DNA from: Synanceia verrucosa
Lineage: Eukaryota; Chordata; Actinopteri; Perciformes; Synanceiidae
Length of the DNA stretch: 64,000 nt
NCBI GenBank assembly: GCA_029721515.1
Contig: CM056561.1
Coordinates: 8,731,501-8,795,500, forward strand
Direction of reading: 5' to 3'
Shown one piece after another: positions 37,360-50,322 of the stretch; the first letter of the stretch is position 1; every line of letters begins with the position of its first letter. A program made the position numbers and the translations under genes. The notes beneath the pieces are model-generated. The model saw only the letters and a program-made list of their open reading frames with translations. It was not told the origin of the DNA and made no database searches.

Positions 37360-38370
37360 TGGAATAGATATATATACAGTTTCCTGTGAAAACTTTTGAA
37401 AAGTTTATGGATAAGGTAGTGACATGGCTTTAGGAATGGCAGTATTTCTGTTGGTCTGGTCAACAGTTTTGATTGCTATTTAAGGTCCCCATAAGGATGA
37501 GTGATGTTGTGAAATATTTTAATGCACTGATGCACTGACACCAAATGTTATCCACATGTTGCTTAGATAATGCTTATCATAGCCTATATTTTCAGATTCC
37601 AAGGTACATGCATGCACCTGCATCAGTGTTCATCTTTTGTTGCGATATGCTCTTATATTTTCTGACACGTGTCTTCATCCATCTGCAGGTATAAAGCAAA
37701 TCTTGATGCAACTGTAGTTACAAGTGTCCTTTGTCCAACCTGAGAATGACACTTGAAGAACAGGACGTCTGATTTTATTCTTCACCTGCGAAGCCATCAG
37801 GAAAAGTACCAAATTAGCATTAACAGGTACAGTAACTAAACAACCTGATTTAGGCCATGTCTACCCAGAGATGGGTTTAGGAGAAAACACCAAAGATTTT
37901 TGTTGTGTGGTTGTTTTGTGCACATGGAACCGGCGTTTCACTAATTTTTGAAACCGATCCTGTGTCCATGTGTACGGCCTATACAGATCTTTCTTGAATT
38001 GTGCCTCCCGCACATGCACTTCTACTTTTGTTTCTCCTTTGTTAGTACACTTATAAGCATGATCTATTTCTTCCTTTCTCTTTTGTTGTATTTGTGTGGC
38101 TGCTTTACAGCGCCACCCACAGGCCAGTTGTATACATTAAAGTATTTCCTAAGACGGCATAGTGTTTAACGGAAAAATTTTTCAAAATGAAGTCTGTTTG
38201 TTTCCACGTGAAAACTTTAAACAGGATAGCTATTAGCATATCCTGCGCAGACACAATTAACCAGAGGCTTCCTACCTTGTTACATTTAATTAACAAGCAA
38301 TGCAATTACTTGGCAATTACAGGATTTGCGTTACCTGTATGTGTGTGTATGTGTGTGTGTTTTAGAGCTG
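37360..38370. other. Spacer, nothing recognised
   Basis: Unremarkable non-coding DNA between the SINE and the TA-rich block. Confidence 0.5.
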
Positions 38371-38381
38371 TGAGATATTAT

Positions 38382-38382
<1 letters not shown>

Positions 38383-38424
<42 letters not shown>

Positions 38425-38873
38425 GTATGTATACGTATATATATATATATATATATATACGTATATATATACGTATATATATTTATATATATACGTATAT
38501 ATATACGTATATATATACACGTACATACATAATATATATATACGTATATATATATTATACATACACGTATATATATTTATATATATACGTATACATACGA
38601 TATATATATAAATATATATATATATGTATGTATACGTATATATATAAATATATATACGTGTATATATATACACGTATATATATTTATATATATACGTATA
38701 CATAATATATATATATATATATATACGTATATATATACACGTATATATATTTATATATATACGTATACATCGTATATATATAAATATATATACGTGTATA
38801 TATATCGATATATATATATATATACGTATGTATACGATATATATACGTATATATATATTATATGCATATATAC

Positions 38874-38958
<85 letters not shown>

Positions 38959-38987
38959 TACGTATATATATACGTATACATACATAC

Positions 38988-39023
<36 letters not shown>

Positions 39024-39041
39024 GTATATATATATATCGTA
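38383..39041. repeat. Large TA/ACGT low-complexity block
   Basis: About 660 bp almost wholly of alternating TA with regularly interspersed ACGT (ATACGTAT, CACGTATA) and occasional AAATA breaks. It produces long Tyr/Ile frames on both strands that are artefacts. Strictly alternating purine-pyrimidine and rich in self-complementary units. Confidence 0.95.
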
Positions 39042-39049
39042 GTGTGATA

Positions 39050-41028
39050 CAAAAATGTCTACTGTAGCTGCTGTGACCGTTGCTGCACTAAAGTTAACGT
39101 TACTCCGGTTGTGGTTTAGATACGCTGTGTAAAGCATATCTCAACGTCGGAAGTATCGCTTGATAACCCAAATGCATCATGCAAGTTCAAAGCATGGTCA
39201 TTGTATGAAGCACAGACTTAATGGAATGAAAGCTAATATAACTGCAGCAACACTACTGCTTTGCAAATGGTGCAAATTAATTGTTATGAGATGCAACTGA
39301 GCAGGACTCCAGATCAATAAATGAGGCTGTATAATGCTGCATACATCATTAGGAGAGGTTTTTACTGATGTTTTGTTATGATTTTGCTGATCTTTATAAT
39401 TACTAGGACATTACTTTTTAGAAGTCTGTATTCAAACATTATCCTTTCTCGGCTACAGTTAAAATATTCTTTAAATTTAACATAGGAAGGGAAAAAATCA
39501 AACAAAAACAAAAGAAATCACAGAAGAACGTGCAAACAGTTTTGCTGACTCAACTCATAACACGCTGGCCCTCCAAAGCTTGGTGGCATCGGGAGTAAAA
39601 AGAAACCACAGAGACAAAATGAGACACAACTTTGATTTTGTACTTGATTATAGATGATATGGTCTGAACATCAGACTCTATATGCATGTTTCACCTGTCC
39701 ATGACCATAATGAAATCAAATTCATTCCAGTCTAAAAGATTTACAGAATTCATGAACCGTGCAAATATGCAACGTAAAGTTCAGCTGAAGCATGATTTAG
39801 TCAAATCAAGAGGTTAAATTCCTGTTCCGTTTCCCTAGAGCCTTGTTGAGTTGCAGTATAGAAGGGAGAATCTCCACCACATATTAAATCCACATGAACT
39901 TTATGATGTATTTTTGCAAACATCTGTGGATTTTTTCTCTGGTCTCTTACACAAAAGTTGTGTTTGATGAGATCTAAACAACATAAACATATGCAACAAA
40001 TCAGCAAAAACTATGTAAAGTATGTACGTATGTATGTAACTTATCTCTTTGCAGACAGAATAACAAATATAGCATTCAGGAACTGTTTGCATGTTCATGT
40101 GGGCATGTGAGAGATTTAAAAAGAAACGTGAACCTCTCTTTTAAGGCCCCATCTGCCTTAAGTGTCATCTTTAAGTACAGGAGAAACTGTAACAGGAAGA
40201 CCAAACCTATTCAGACAAACCCGTTATTTATATTAGTATAAATCATTAAATACTGGCAACAATACAGGAACTAAAGGCTTGGTTTCCTATTGTCTATCTA
40301 ATGTATGACATCTTGGGCTTTTTCATAATTCATTTGGTGGTGTAAACCTGTCCCACTTGTTTTCCTGTCCACGCCACCTCTCATAGTTTTGAGGGTAACT
40401 CAAAACTGTCCTTTGTCTTTGAAAGTGATGTCGTTCAGTGTTAAATTTGCCTGAGGGGGTGGGCAGAAACGTTTTTTCCAAATTCATTGAACAAACAAAA
40501 AAAACATGGCTTCATTGCTTCAAGTCAAAACAGACATTAGAAACCATTGTTGAACATTAACAGACTAACTTAATGACAATGTTTAAGATTGTTTAAAATG
40601 CGTGGCTACGCCTGCAGGGTTGTTGTTTGTTGACATTGGCAGTGTTTGTCATCACAGAGATAAAACAGGCCTCCACTGTTAATTTAAAGTCAAACACATT
40701 TTTACATGTAAATATGATGGTCCATGAAACTATTGATTAGGTGTCCATGATGAAAACACTTGTCCCGCTGTAGTTTCAAAGCAGTGGTCGTGTGTTCCAA
40801 CAAACACAACTGGCAGTTTTTGCAGGTGAGACGCCTGTGAGGGATCATGTCCTTGTCATTGCACTGGTAACTCCTGCTGGTGGTCGAGGCCGGGGGGGCC
40901 TCAGTTCTCTCTATACACCAGACAGTTGTTTTGTCTTGAGTGAGCAGTAAATGAGATTTTAGACTCTTTTGTATGATCATTACTTTGCAGGTGCAATTTC
41001 TGCATTTACTATTATTTTATGATTTTAA
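39050..41028. other. Spacer, nothing recognised
   Basis: About 2 kb of A+T-rich DNA without coding potential or clear repeat structure. Confidence 0.5.
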
Positions 41029-41089
41029 CTCAATAAGTTATTTTTGTGTAATTTGGGCTTTATCATGGTATCATCAATATTAATTTATG

Positions 41090-41121
<32 letters not shown>
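41029..41121 (-). repeat. Inverted third copy of the 38-bp motif plus (ATT)n
   Basis: 41029-41063 is the reverse complement of the motif at 36744; an (ATT)n run follows at 41089-41121. Confidence 0.55.
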
Positions 41122-41129
41122 GTCCATAG

Positions 41130-42400
41130 TGACATCTGAGACCATGGCTCAGGACACTTTGGTATCAGAATTTGGCACCAAAAAATTATTCATTTTTTTG
41201 ATACCCGGTAGGATCAGAGCCTTTCGGTCGGTGCTACAAAAGTATCGGAGTCCGGTACCCAGTCCTTCCCAATAGATGGTATAACATAAAACAAAAGTTT
41301 CCAGAATTAAACCAATGACGTCACTGCCATGCGGTCTGTGCACAAACCACTCGCCCACCCATCAGGACACCTGACAGATTGTTGTTGTTTTGGTTTTTTT
41401 TTTTTGAACACTTTATTTGTAGTTTTCGAATATTATATAAAACAATCATATTCTCTATCTTACAAATACTTAGAAAGAAAACAATCCCAGTCGTAATGAA
41501 ATAAACAAAATAAGACAGAAGAGAGACAAATTGTTGTTTTTATACTTAAGTACAAATACACACCAACATTTTTGTTTCTGGGCTTCAAAAATGACTCACT
41601 AACATATCTTCGCTCATTCATTCTATAGCTCGCTCCACCGCTGCTTGCTCTCTCTCTCTCTCTTTCTCCCTCCCTTGTTAGTTGAGTTGTTAATTTTGAA
41701 TATTATGTGTTTACAACCAGCACCCAACAACTGTTGCATGTCTCATCTTTAAGGCAGTCCTTTTTTATCAGATATTCCCTGTGGTATGTTTGACTCCTGG
41801 TAGAACAATAAGTTGTCTTCCGATGACGCACATAGGTTATGAAATACATATTCTTGCAAATAACTTCACACTATTCCACTGATCAACAGTTGGCGATAAC
41901 ACGGCAAGACATGCAGCAAAGTTACTAAACATGGATGTAGATAATCACACCTAGATAAGAAAGGAAATGTTCCTAACATGTTTGTCGGATGTAAGATACA
42001 ACATTGAAGTGAGTAACACTGAATGCCAGTTGCAGCTTTAATTTACAAGAAAACTCCACAGGGCCCCGTCTGTTTTCAGTTTGCTCAGACCATACTTGAC
42101 AAACTTGGCTTTCAGAAGAAGGAGATGAAAACATCTGTTGATAGTGTCTCATTGGTTGTTGGGGTGCTTTTCCCCTCAGGAAATGTTTTTGTTTTATCTC
42201 TATAAATGGTGTATGGGTAGTGCAGTACATTATTCACCAAGTTCCTCTAATGAAAATATAATATTAGACTAGAAGCACAATGTCAAAGATGGAGAGGGAA
42301 TCTCGTGGTGGAAGTGTACAGAAATGATATGTGTCACCTTGGTACATTTCGCAGATAATCAATCATTCTCAATCTTTGTTTGTTTATATTGCACATTTAA
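41130..42400. other. Spacer with short simple repeats
   Basis: A (CT)n run lies at about 41650-41670. Otherwise no feature was recognised. Confidence 0.5.
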
Positions 42401-42401
42401 A

Positions 42402-42672
42402 AACAGTGGTTAACACTGTCGTCTCACAGCAAGAGGGTACGGGGTCCGATTCCTGGCCCGGGGCCTTTTTGTGTGGAGTTTGCATGTTCTCCCCGTGTCT
42501 GCGTGGGTTCTCTCTGGTCCTCCCACCATCCAAAGACATGGGGATTAATTGGCTAATTTAAATTGCCTGTAGGTGTGAATGTGAATGGTTGTCTGTCTCT
42601 ATGTTCGCACATCCATCTGTCCGTCCGTCCTCCATGACCCTATGTGAGGATAAACTGTAGATAATGGATGGA
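42402..42672 (+). mobile_element. tRNA-headed SINE, diverged copy
   Basis: Same family as 37001. GGTTAACACTGTCGTCTCAC and GGTCCGATTCC remain of the head; the body is intact to CTGTAGGTGTGAATGTG; the 3' part is partly replaced by a TCCGTCCGTCC run before the final GATAATGGATGG. Confidence 0.75.
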
Positions 42673-42679
42673 AAAACAA

Positions 42680-43180
42680 ACGGAGTTGACCAAAGTGCTG
42701 TAAAAGCTGAGGCATATATAAAAACAGCAAATTAAGACAAGTAAAATAAATAAAAACAAGTAAATGAATTAAAAAAAACAATAAAAGGAGCATAATAAAA
42801 TGTTGAACTGTATTGAAGGCCAGTGCATAGAGGTGAGTTTTAAGCAGTGATTTAAAAGCAGACTGTTCCACAGATTGAGAGCGGCCACAGTAAAAGCTCT
42901 GTCTCCTCTGGTGTTTCGTCTGCACCTTGGAACATCCAAGAGCATCTGGTGTGCTGACCTCATTGTTCTAGCTGGAGCATGAAGTTGCAACAACTCAGAT
43001 AAATAAGTCAGTGCCAGGCCATGCAAAGATTTAAAAACAAGTAATAAAAACTTAAATTGGATCCTAAAACTGACCTGAAGTCAGTGAAGGGAAGAGAGAA
43101 CAGGTGTGATGTGCTCACGTCGTCTCTTACCAGTCAGGAGACCTGCAGCTGCAGGTGATGGAGCAGTGAGAGGTCAACAC
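42680..43180 (-). mobile_element. Dispersed repeat with LINE-like frame
   Basis: A minus-strand frame at about 42800-43020 reads like the end of a fish retroelement protein (NTRGDRAFTVAALNLWNSL, then a broken 'LKTHLYALAFN'). The adjoining GCCATGCAAAGATTTAAAAA / GTGTGATGTGCTCACG segment is common teleost repeat sequence. Inactive fragment; family not certain. Confidence 0.5.
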
Positions 43181-43189
43181 CAAGATGCA

Positions 43190-45395
43190 AGGAGGTTATA
43201 AATGTATGAATAACCCTCTCAAATTCAGTTTGAGGGCGAGTGAGTTCATTTGTCAAATTCAAAACAGCTATACAGCTCACAATGACACACTCAACAGTCA
43301 ACAGACAATCACACCATCATGTCATATACGGTAATATATAACTTTGTACTGCTGATATTGATATATATCATATGGAAAAAAGGTGCACATTTTCACTTTG
43401 GTCAGAACCAGCGACAGATTGCATCACAAAACACCTCCAAAGTACACCGTCATATTGACAACATTGCAAAGCATTTTCACTATCTTGTTTGTCAACACTG
43501 ACATAATGATAACTCATTCTGATGACACTCCCATGTCCATTGACATAATATAATCTATTTATAAAAGAGATTTTGAGGAAGTTATGGGCAGGTATGTGTG
43601 AATTGTTTTGAGGAATGCACTCACTGTTTAGCAAATATTAAGGATGATTTAAGAAATGGACCAAAGGGACTGAGAAAAACTGTAATACCACTCTATCACT
43701 CAAACCCTCAGACCCGCGGCACATTCACAAACATGTACTCAGGCACACTCTGTGTACAACGTGTGTACAGCACATGGGGGGAAGTACTTTCCTCAGTACA
43801 CTGGCCCAATTCATTCCCCCTTTAATCCGCTCCGTGCTCTCTGCCTAATGTGGTCTCTGCTTCTTATGCATGTCTTAGTTGGACTGAGTTAGTAATGCAG
43901 GCCTCAAAAGACTGGTGATAAACACAGGGTTACTACGCCCTATCCTTCGACTTCACTCAAGGTCCTCTTGCTCGGGACAAAAGGCAAGACGTGCCAACAC
44001 CTTGATCTCTTCAGAAGTGTCCTGGTCAGTAGTTAATATTGAATCTAATGAATGTCAGTTACATTGACAATAATAATGTCTAATCAACACTGCCTGTTCA
44101 CTTTACTTCTTCCTTCTGAACTGCATGTAACAACAAGTTTTACATTTCTGTGGCTTGACTTAAAGCAGAACAGACACATCTTTGTATTCACCAAGTATGT
44201 GCACAGACAGCAGCCCGTGTGTAAAAAAAAATCACCCATTGCTACTCATTTTACAACATACAATGCTACAAAGCTTTATGTTTTATTTAGAATATAAAAT
44301 CTTAATACCGAACAATTACTTATCTGCTCTTGTGCTCTGTGAAATATTATTCTCACGTATTTGTTCTATTAGTACATTTGACATTTGTAGCTTATGCATG
44401 TTTCTTTTTAATGAGGCTCGTTAAAAAGCTGCAGACACAAGTCAAAGGATCTGGTTGAAACAACTTCCAAGAAATTATTCAAGGTCAATTGTTGCCTGTT
44501 GGAGTGCCGAGGAAAAGCTGCAGTAGAGCTGGCTCTCAATACAGAAATGGACAGGTTGCTTCTCAATCATCTCAACAGAAAACAGGTTCAAGTTATACAT
44601 ATACTATACATGCACGCATGCACACACATCAAAACATTATGCACATGGAACATGACATTTTGTTGAAGAACCATTATCACTTCACTCAGTAATCCATGAT
44701 CACCCTGTTTTACTCCCTCCACCGTGTGCCAGTGCAAACATTTACTTCATTATCTTCATCATCAGTACTTTGCTCTCAAATGACCTGGTAGTTATTGTGA
44801 TATCAGCATTACAAAATCATTACTATAGATTCAAGTGTTTATATTTAAATCCCAACTTGTACTTAAACAAAAACTGCTGGGACAGTCAGTATGATTTTAT
44901 GGTTCACAAATGTTAAAACAACATCACCATCGAAGCAAACTCCATGCATAACCCATCGTGCAGAGCACATGCTGTAACGCGCTGATGGAAAGCTTCAAGC
45001 TGCACGTGACTGTTTTTACTTAATGTAAATACCGCTGAGACACTGAGTGCAGAGTATCTGTAATAAGAACACCGTATTTAGCTATACTGTGACAGACCTG
45101 TTTCACAGCTGAGTTACTTTTTAGTGTTAAATATTAATGCAACTTTACTGTCTATTCAATTTCTGTTATTTTTTTATGTAGCCCCATACCACAGATTTAC
45201 AATTTACAATTGATACAAGACACCAAAAAGCACCTGAAATATATATATGAGCATAACAGGTCCTGTTTGAAAATTGATTGATATGCAACAATCTGTTATG
45301 CTTGAATATGTTTGGTCTGTGATGGGTTGAATGCTTCTAATCAGGCAGCCTTTGAGATTTTTAAGTTATCAATTTCTTTTTTTTTTTCTACATAG
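43190..45395. other. Spacer / probable 5' region of slc16a4
   Basis: No coding exon was recognised. A 5' untranslated exon of slc16a4 must lie upstream of the acceptor at 45395 but cannot be fixed from sequence alone. Confidence 0.4.
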
Positions 45396-45411
45396 TGAAC
45401 CCGAGACAGCC

Positions 45412-48400
45412 ATGAACCTGTTCAGGAAGGATGTCATGGCCACTAAGAAGGAGAAGGAAAAAGAGATCCGTTATGAGGACCCTCCAGATGGAGGTTGGGG
45501 CTGGATGGTGGTGCTGCATTGTTTCCTGGTATGTCCAATGAAAAGACTAAAAATCTGTATTTCACAGAGAAACATCCTGTAGCAAAAACAATTATTAATC
45601 AAGAAAAAAATGTATGCATATACTTTACATTCTGTCCTTATTTGCACTGATTCTACCTGCCATTATTTGCATTGTGTGTCTCCAGGTGAATGTCCTAGTG
45701 ATGGGAACACTGAAGAGTTTCGGGATCTTCTTTGTGGCTTTTCAAGATGAGTTTGGAGGTTCTGCAGAGAGCATCAGCTGGATCGGTTCCATCATGTCCA
45801 GTCTGCGTCTGTCTGGAGGTTTGTATCAGGGAAAGCCTCTGCATGCATCCCTTACACTCCCCTGTGTTAAACTTTCCAAACTGGATATAAAGAAAGTTAT
45901 ATTTCTGAGATTTAATTTTAGAATTGTGCTCTCTCTCACTCTCTCCTTTTACCACTTAGATATTAGGCCGCAGATAATGAAAGAAGACATTCCAACATTG
46001 TCTTTGTGCTTTCTCTCCTGTATCTTCTGTAGCACCTCTTGCCTCTATAGCTTGTGCTAAGGTGGGAGCCAGGGTGACCTCCATAGCTGGCGCAGTGCTG
46101 GTTAGTGGAGGCTTCCTCATGAGTATTTTTGCCAGCAATGTGTTGTTCCTCTACATCAGCATGGGAGTGATAGTCGGTGAGTAGGAATTTGTGGTTCGCC
46201 AAAAACCTCAATTAAAACCTGCTGATGAGTCTGAAATCACAAAGTTTTCTTCTCTCCTCCTCTTAGGGATGGGTTTTGCACTACTATACCAATCTTTCTC
46301 CGTAGTCACAGCGCTATACTTCCGAAAGAGACTAGCAACAGCATATGCTATCGGGCGTTCTGGGATGGGTTTGACCTTTGCCCTTGCTCCATTCACTCAA
46401 CTGCTCCTGGACATGTATGCTTGGCAAGGTATGCAGGACCAATTGTTAATGATTGTTGCACACTGTATAATGTATGTTTTCTGTGTATTGTGTATGAGGA
46501 AATACAACACATACAAGGTGACTTTTTTCGTCTCCCCACAGGTGCTCTACTCATTCTTGGTGGCCTCATGCTGAATCTGGTGGCCTCTGGGATGCTTCTG
46601 CGGCCCATCCATGTGAAGCATCCTGTGTCAAACCCTACCTCTTCTCCCATTCAGAAGAGCCCTGCTGTTTCCATCAAGAGCTCCTCTGAGAAGGAATACA
46701 CTAAGAGCTGCTTGAATGGCTCCTCTCACTTATCCAATGGCATCTCCAAAGCAGACTCATTCCCATCCCCTCCTTCTTCCCCTCATAGGGACATTGAGAA
46801 CCCGGAGGGCCAATGCACTCAGGAACTTCAGGACCAGTCTGTGAACCCTGAACTGAACAGACTGATCCTAAATGGTGTGAATGGTCATGAGCCCGACCAT
46901 GACTTGTGTCAGTATAAACCCACAACTCCAGACAGCACAGCGGAGCTCAGTGCCACCTTGAATGGGTCTACCATTGTGGGATTTCCCTCGCATGCCAGCA
47001 CGTCGGGTGAGGTGGCTGTCAGAAAAGCCAAAGTACTGGATTTCTCCCTGCTAAAGGACCCATTCTTTTGTATCTACACTTGGTCGTTGGTCTTCAGCCA
47101 GCTGGCCTACTTCATTCCCTATTTCCACCTGTCTGCCCGAGCCCGAACCCTGGGCATTGATGCCATGGATGCTTCCTTTATCATCTCTGTGGCAGGTGAG
47201 GCCCACTTTGGTCAATATTTTCTACTATGTTTTTTATGATCTGGGAAATATAGCTTATTCTCTTTTTTGACAGAAGTTAGATGAGAATCTCGATACCACT
47301 CTCAAGCACATGCATAGTAAATACGGAGCTGCAGGCAGCTAACTTAGCTTAGCATAAAGACTGAAAACAAGGAAAAAGCTAGCCTGGCTTGTTCTGAAGC
47401 AAAAAAAAAACTTACTCTCACCAGGAACTCTAAAACTCACTAATTCAAATATTAGATCTTATTTGTTTAATCAGTGCTAAAAACCAAAACCAACCAGGAA
47501 ATGGTTGTTGTTAAAAACAATGTTTTTTGTCTTGTAGTCATCATTTGGTTAATCTAACATAAATATAGAAAAGGAAAATGAAGATGATAGCAACCTCGCA
47601 GTTGAACCCTTATTCCAATATCTTTCAACATGGAAAACCTGCATGTCGGTCTGGATGAAACACTTTTTTTCTTTAAGGGTGAATACATATTAATTATATT
47701 CTTATTACTCTCAACATCTCCTTGTCCATCTGACCAAATAGCTGAAAGAACATAATTGCTTGAAAACTGAAACTGGTATAAGAAACTGTTCTCATCACAA
47801 AAAGTCTCGTACAAATTTTCCTCTTCTGCATTAGACAACAGTTTGTATTAGACTGTCTGAAATTTGAAGCATAAAGTCAAAAACAACCTAGATGCTCATC
47901 ATAAATCTGACAGACTCCTCAATGAATAGACAGCAGATTGCTGCCATTTGTCTTTGATTGTGACTTCCAGCCACCGTGACTATGAAGAGTGAGGTGCAGG
48001 TTTCTTTAAGACTGGGTTTAAGAAGCGATGCAAAAAAAAAAAGTCCTCAGTCAACTTTTAGGCATTAATTATTTGTGAGCTGCTCAGACTCTGCAGTCTT
48101 ATGTAATAATGTGCTTACATAAAAGCTGAACTTTGGTCCACTGGCCAGGGTTGGTGGCTTCAGCAGTATGCCATCGATGAGGCCGCTCCATATGTACCGA
48201 AAACAGCATTAACACATTTGACCATGGACCACATGTGCATGTAATTCGTTAGGCTTTGTGAATAATTGAAATGCTCTAGACAGGGCTCTGCATTTATGAG
48301 TTACATGCTTCTGTTTAGTAATCTGTCCCTTGGTAATCAGTCCTCAGCAGACAGAGCTAGTATCGCCTTTTAGATAACAATAAGGGAACAAAGGGAGAGG

Positions 48401-50248
48401 GTGTGAGTGATGCCATCATCAATAGAAACACACACAATTCTTACATTTTTCAAACATCACATCTCAATATGAAATCTAATTCTTTGAATTATGAATCACT
48501 TTGGCTTTCAAGGAAAAGATTTGAGATTGCTTTAAGGACATCAGCATCATTTTAATGTGCAGTATGTAGAAGGATGTGAATATACCACTGCTGAAAAATT
48601 GGGGGAAATGGAAGAAAGAAACTCTATGGCTCACACAAGAAACACAGCTGGGACAAAAAAAAATTATGAATTCAAAAATAAAATGTAAAATAATATTTCT
48701 GTTTCACATGGCACAGGATACACTAAAATTAAAATGAACAAATATTCTTTGTGGGCTCTCAAACCAATCTCTGTGTTATTTTTATGCATGTTTAACAAAA
48801 AAAAAAACAGAGGATGTAGATGTCTGTGTTTTTACTTCAGAGCCTTGCGCCAGAGATCAGTGGCAGCGAGCAGCAAGACTGACAGATTCTTTTCTTTCAG
48901 ACACGTTTGTTCTGTCACATTCTCTGGTCATGTGCACTGAAAGAGAGACAGAGCTAGAGAGACAGGGTGCCACCCACACCACAAAGACACCATCCCAGTG
49001 TCCCGCTGTCCCTCTGTCCCCAACCCAGCGCTTGTCATAGAGGCCCATTGACTCGGCTGAGGGAGGGAGGCCACTATTGTCCGGGTCAGTGTGTTCGTCA
49101 ACCCTCAGCCCCCAACACTGTGGCTAACTGGAGTCGCTAAGCAACACCTAACTGAGTAAAGTTGTTGGCGTGTTGACAAAAGGGGCTCCCAATTTTGTTC
49201 AAGTCCAGTCCTAAAGTGGCTGATACTTTGCAGAGGAGCACTAATGCTGCAATACACACAAAAAAGGAGGCAAGACAAGCCAACTGCCACATTAGAGAAG
49301 CTGAGAAAACCAACATGCCTTTTATAACCCATTTGCTTCCAAACCCCCCTATGGTCTGTTAACGTCCAGAAAGAGTACACACCTTCAGTACCTGTCAGCA
49401 CTAGAGAAAGAACTAATAATGTCCCTGATGTTGCCTTAAGGTGCTACTTGGAGAGGCCAAATTTAAACTGCAGTGTACTGAGTTTGAACAAGAACAGCTG
49501 CAGGACTGAACCAACCTGCTGAGGATAAAACACACAAACAAATTCACAACTCGTCTGTATGCAAGCAGGGACACCCCAGGATGAGGTCTTGGGTCGCTAG
49601 AAGAGGATACATAAACACAGCACAGCTGCCTCATGTCATCTTTCTAACCTCTGAGGAGTGAGACGCTCTAGAGTCTGTTATGTAAGGAGAGCAGAGGTGG
49701 TCGCTGACGAGGCATTGCATTGTTTATTCATGTGAACTTCATTCAAAGCTTTGAAGAGTGACTATGAAACCAATCACTAATTACATCCACATGCTAATTT
49801 CTGTAGATTCAGGTTTATCACAGTGAAGATACATCTGCATACTTTACTTGCTAACTCATACTGTCACCCATATTCAGCAGAATATAGCATTCAGTTCAAA
49901 CTGGGTGTCAGTGGCTGCAGCATGTGCAGCTGTGGTGCAGAGGCTGAGCAAAAGATGGGTAACTCTGATCTGCATAGAACCAGTTTGTTTCATTGATCAG
50001 TGGCTCAGCTGCTGCCTGCTTGTAGCTATTCCTGCGGCGGTCAATACACCACTGCAGTTTCCGCACCGCCTATCGCGTTCCAGTTGACCTCAGCAGCAGC
50101 ACATATCTGCCCAGTCATCATACCAGACTGGAGCAAACAATCAATCAGTTGGAATGGAGTAATGAGTGGTATAATGTAGAGGGATTATCACAGATGCTGT
50201 GACAGTGTTGCCACCCTCATATGTGGTAGAATTCTCCAGGATAATATA

Positions 50249-50322
<74 letters not shown>

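Noticed and set aside
38187..39137. Long overlapping open frames of Tyr/Ile/Val on both strands (up to about 207 codons)
   Set aside because: They are translations of the TA/ACGT block. The composition is purely that of the simple repeat and frames exist on both strands.
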